From positions 21,464 to 85,463 of the forward strand of contig PLAH01000161.1 of NCBI GenBank assembly GCA_003134045.1: DNA of 64,000 nucleotides, in the 5' to 3' direction. Positions 61,916-64,000 of the stretch are shown here, piece by piece. A program made the position numbers and the translations under genes. Positions within the stretch are counted from its first letter, which is position 1; each line of letters opens with the position of its first letter. This DNA comes from Gammaproteobacteria bacterium (GTDB taxonomy: Bacteria > Pseudomonadota > Gammaproteobacteria > Steroidobacterales > Steroidobacteraceae). The notes under the pieces were generated by a model. It searched no databases. It saw only the letters and a program-made list of their open reading frames with translations, and had not been told where the DNA came from.

Positions 61916-62731
61916 ATGCCCGAACTTCCTGAAGTCGAGACCACACGCCGCGGTATCGCGCCTGCCCTCATCGGCCGGCGCGTCGTCCATGCCATCGTTC
62001 GCGAACGCCGCCTGCGCTGGCCCATCGACCGTCATTTCGAAGCCGCCATCGAACACCAGTGGGTGCGCCGGGTCGAGCGCCGCGCCAAGTACATTCTGAT
62101 CGGCTTCGATGCCGGCACCTTGATCCTGCACCTCGGCATGTCCGGCAGCCTGCGAGTGCTCGACGCCGCCGTACCGCCCAAACTGCACGATCACTGGGAT
62201 ATCGTCTTGGATTCCGGCAAGGTGCTGCGCTTTCACGATCCGCGGCGCTTCGGCAGCGCGCACTGGGTGGAAGGCAATCCGCTCGAGCACAAGCTCCTGG
62301 CCAAGCTCGCCCCGGAACCCTTGAGCGATGCGTTCGATGCCGACTATCTCTACCGAGCCACCCGCAAGCGCGCCGTCGCCATCAAGCTCTTCATCATGAA
62401 TTCCCAGGTGGTCGTCGGGGTCGGCAACATCTACGCCAGCGAGGCGCTATTTCGCGCCGGCATCTCGCCGCGCCGCGCTGCGCGGCGCATCACCCGCGCC
62501 CAGGGCCAGGCGTTGACGCAGGCCATCAAGGACGTGCTCGCGGAAGCCATCGAGATCGGCGGCACGACGCTGCGCGATTACGTCAATGCCGACGGCCTCC
62601 CCGGTTATTTTCGGCAGAAGCTCTTCGTATACGAGCGGGACGGCCAAGCCTGCCGGGTGTGCAAGTCGCCGGTGAAGCAGTTCGTGCAGGGACAGCGCTC
62701 GACCTACTGGTGCTCGGTGTGCCAGCGTTAG
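61916..62731 (+). CDS. mutM: Formamidopyrimidine-DNA glycosylase
   Basis: 271 residues. The catalytic N-terminus PELPEVETTRRGI (Pro2, Glu3), Lys in RRAKYILIGF, the H2TH region VVVGVGNIYASEALFRAGIS and the C4 zinc finger (CRVCKSPVKQFVQGQR, YWCSVCQR) are all complete. It removes 8-oxoguanine from DNA. It is 33 bp downstream of rpmG. Confidence 0.98.
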   Translation: MPELPEVETTRRGIAPALIGRRVVHAIVRERRLRWPIDRHFEAAIEHQWVRRVERRAKYILIGFDAGTLILHLGMSGSLRVLDAAVPPKLHDHWDIVLDSGKVLRFHDPRRFGSAHWVEGNPLEHKLLAKLAPEPLSDAFDADYLYRATRKRAVAIKLFIMNSQVVVGVGNIYASEALFRAGISPRRAARRITRAQGQALTQAIKDVLAEAIEIGGTTLRDYVNADGLPGYFRQKLFVYERDGQACRVCKSPVKQFVQGQRSTYWCSVCQR

Positions 62732-62850
62732 CGACTGTGACCCGCTGACAGCCGTACTCGGTGCCCAATACCCGGTTCCGATATCCGCGGCTACCGATGG
62801 CGATGTCGGAAGTCATCGGCCGTGGTGCGCCGGTCCGCCGCGGCGACAAA

Positions 62851-63399
62851 TCACACGCGCGTCGACGTCAAGATTCGTGCCGCCGCCAACAGATCCGGCG
62901 CCACAAAATCCGCAGCGGTGGCCCGCTCGCCGCCCGACGGATTCGCGGCAAGCAGCACGGTCGCGGCTCCGCTATTGCGTCCGAACTCCACATCGGACTC
63001 CTTGTCGCCAATGACCACGGCGCAGCGCGGATCGAACCCCAATTCCGCGGCCGCGCGCAGCATCAGACCGGGTGCCGGCTTGCGGCAATCGCACCCCTCC
63101 TCCGGCGCGTGCGGACAGAAATAAATGCCTTCCAGCGTGACGCCTATTTCTGCCGTCATGGCGTGCAAGCGCGCGTTCATCTCGATGACGCCGCGCAGCG
63201 GAAATAGACCTCTGCCAACCCCGGATTGATTGGTGATGACGACGAGGCGGTAGCCCCGCGAATACAGCCAGCGCAGACCGTCGGCCGCCATGGGTTCGAA
63301 CTCCAATCCAGCCGGATCGGCGAGATACCCGCGATCGATCACCAGGGTCCCGTCGCGATCCAGGATGACGACTCTCTCGCCGCCGCGATCGGGATTCAT
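62851..63399 (-). CDS. gmhB: D-glycero-D-manno-heptose 1,7-bisphosphate 7-phosphatase
   Basis: 182 residues from MNPDRGGERVVILDRDGTLV (63399). HAD motif I is ILDRDGTLVIDRGYL, motif II is VITNQSGVGRG, the zinc loop is CPHAPEEGCDCRKPAPG, and the acidic motif is VIGDKESDVEFG. It removes the 7-phosphate in LPS inner-core heptose synthesis. It overlaps the hldE stop, consistent with one operon. Confidence 0.93.
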   Translation of the reverse strand: MNPDRGGERVVILDRDGTLVIDRGYLADPAGLEFEPMAADGLRWLYSRGYRLVVITNQSGVGRGLFPLRGVIEMNARLHAMTAEIGVTLEGIYFCPHAPEEGCDCRKPAPGLMLRAAAELGFDPRCAVVIGDKESDVEFGRNSGAATVLLAANPSGGERATAADFVAPDLLAAARILTSTRV

Positions 63400-64000
63400 G
63401 CGTCGGACGACCCGGCGCGTTTCACGGTCGCCGTGGTGCTGTGGCCGGGCAATAGATCCGCGAGCAACACCCTGCCCCCTCGCGCGAGCACCCACTCTGC
63501 GCCCACCACCGTTTCCACCGTGTAATCGGCCCCTTTCACCAAGACGTCGGGTTCCAGTACTTCGATGAGCCGAAGCGGCGTGTCTTCGGCGAAAATGACG
63601 ACGGCGTCCACCGACTTCACTGCCGCCAGCACGGTCGCGCGCGCGACTTCACCTTGCACGGGTCTGTCAGGGCCCTTCAAGCGGCGGATCGACAAATCGG
63701 CATTGAGCCCGACGATCAAACGATCCGCGCTGCGGCGCGCTTGTTCCAACAGCGAAATATGTCCCGGATGCAGCAGATCGAAGCAGCCGTTGGTGAATGC
63801 AATCTTCAAGCCCTGATCGCGCCAGCTCCGCGCCAGCTGCAATGCATTCTCCACCGCGAATATCTTCTGGGGGTCGGCGCGTCCGCCCAAAGGAGCGAGT
63901 GCGGCGACGACTTCTCCGCTGGTGACCGTGGCCGTACCCCGCTTGCCGACGACGAGGCCGGCCGCCATGTTTGCCAAGGTGCAGGCTTGAACCACATCGC
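63396..64000 (-). CDS. hldE: HldE heptose kinase/adenylyltransferase, 3' part (cut by window edge)
   Basis: The frame runs off the right edge. The visible N-terminal bit ACTLANMAAGLVVGKRGTAT is the end of the ribokinase-like domain. It is followed by the cytidylyltransferase-fold domain: IAFTNGCFDLLHPGHISLLE, LIVGLNADLSIRRLKGPDRP, LVKGADYTVETVVGAEWV. HldE makes ADP-heptose precursor; GmhB acts between its two steps. Only about 200 of roughly 480 residues are seen. Confidence 0.93.
   Translation of the reverse strand, partial: DVVQACTLANMAAGLVVGKRGTATVTSGEVVAALAPLGGRADPQKIFAVENALQLARSWRDQGLKIAFTNGCFDLLHPGHISLLEQARRSADRLIVGLNADLSIRRLKGPDRPVQGEVARATVLAAVKSVDAVVIFAEDTPLRLIEVLEPDVLVKGADYTVETVVGAEWVLARGGRVLLADLLPGHSTTATVKRAGSSDA

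Overview
The window looks like a high-GC gammaproteobacterial chromosome, probably from the Xanthomonadales/Nevskiales/Steroidobacter neighbourhood. This is inferred from gene content and order (trmB, pyrE, coaBC-dut-radC, rpmB-rpmG-mutM, gmhB-hldE), VPLPA-CTERM proteins, DUF3443/DUF2844 proteins and a XanB2-like chorismatase. No rRNA or other species marker is present, so the taxonomy is inference.

The window has two halves meeting at one tRNA gene. Positions 42066-42139 (minus strand) hold an intact tRNA-Gly with anticodon CCC. To its right (42-64 kb) lies compact, mostly intact chromosome: a HlyD / DHA2-MFS / outer-membrane-factor efflux operon, a chorismatase of the FkbO/Hyg5/XanB2 type, DUF3443 and DUF2844 exported proteins, a beta-propeller lipoprotein, inorganic pyrophosphatase, a phospholipase-D-type lipoprotein, TrmB, MarC, AmpG, PyrE, CoaBC, Dut, RadC, ribosomal proteins L28 and L33, MutM, GmhB and HldE.

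To its left (about 1-42 kb) lies an accessory region. The terminal 21-27 bp of the tRNA gene (3' end: T-arm, acceptor and CCA) recur in the same orientation near 2960, 9346, 10461 (degenerate), 13124, 20606, 24195, 26222 (degenerate), 34657 and 38675. Several copies carry conserved flanks of about 100-150 bp with short GTGTGA direct repeats. The layout is what repeated site-specific insertion at the tRNA 3' end would leave: a tandem row of small cassettes, each bounded by an attachment-site copy. No tyrosine integrase is visible.

Cassette cargo is small and mobile-pool-like. Toxin-antitoxin modules include ParE with its antitoxin, RES with its antitoxin, TumE/TumA, Phd/VapC, BrnT/BrnA, a PIN/RHH pair and a broken PIN gene. 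There are regulator-enzyme pairs (CGNR regulator with alpha/beta hydrolase, TetR with hydrolase, LysR with DoxX and NmrA-like proteins), a GNAT enzyme, a cupin, a methyltransferase, RidA, a GGDEF protein and several pseudogenes. Several pairs have clear palindromic or repeated operators. Two transposon units stand out. One is an IS21-like unit (about 15.2-18.8 kb) with two extra genes, a Cys-rich small protein and a ParB-domain protein, ahead of istA/istB. The other is an IS66 wreck whose halves flank a 3.7 kb module encoding a Tat-exported flavoprotein, a tetraheme cytochrome c and an outer-membrane SphA-type protein.

The most interesting system is the array of tRNA-Gly-derived attachment sites. 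It resembles an integron in content but uses a tRNA 3' end as its recombination core.
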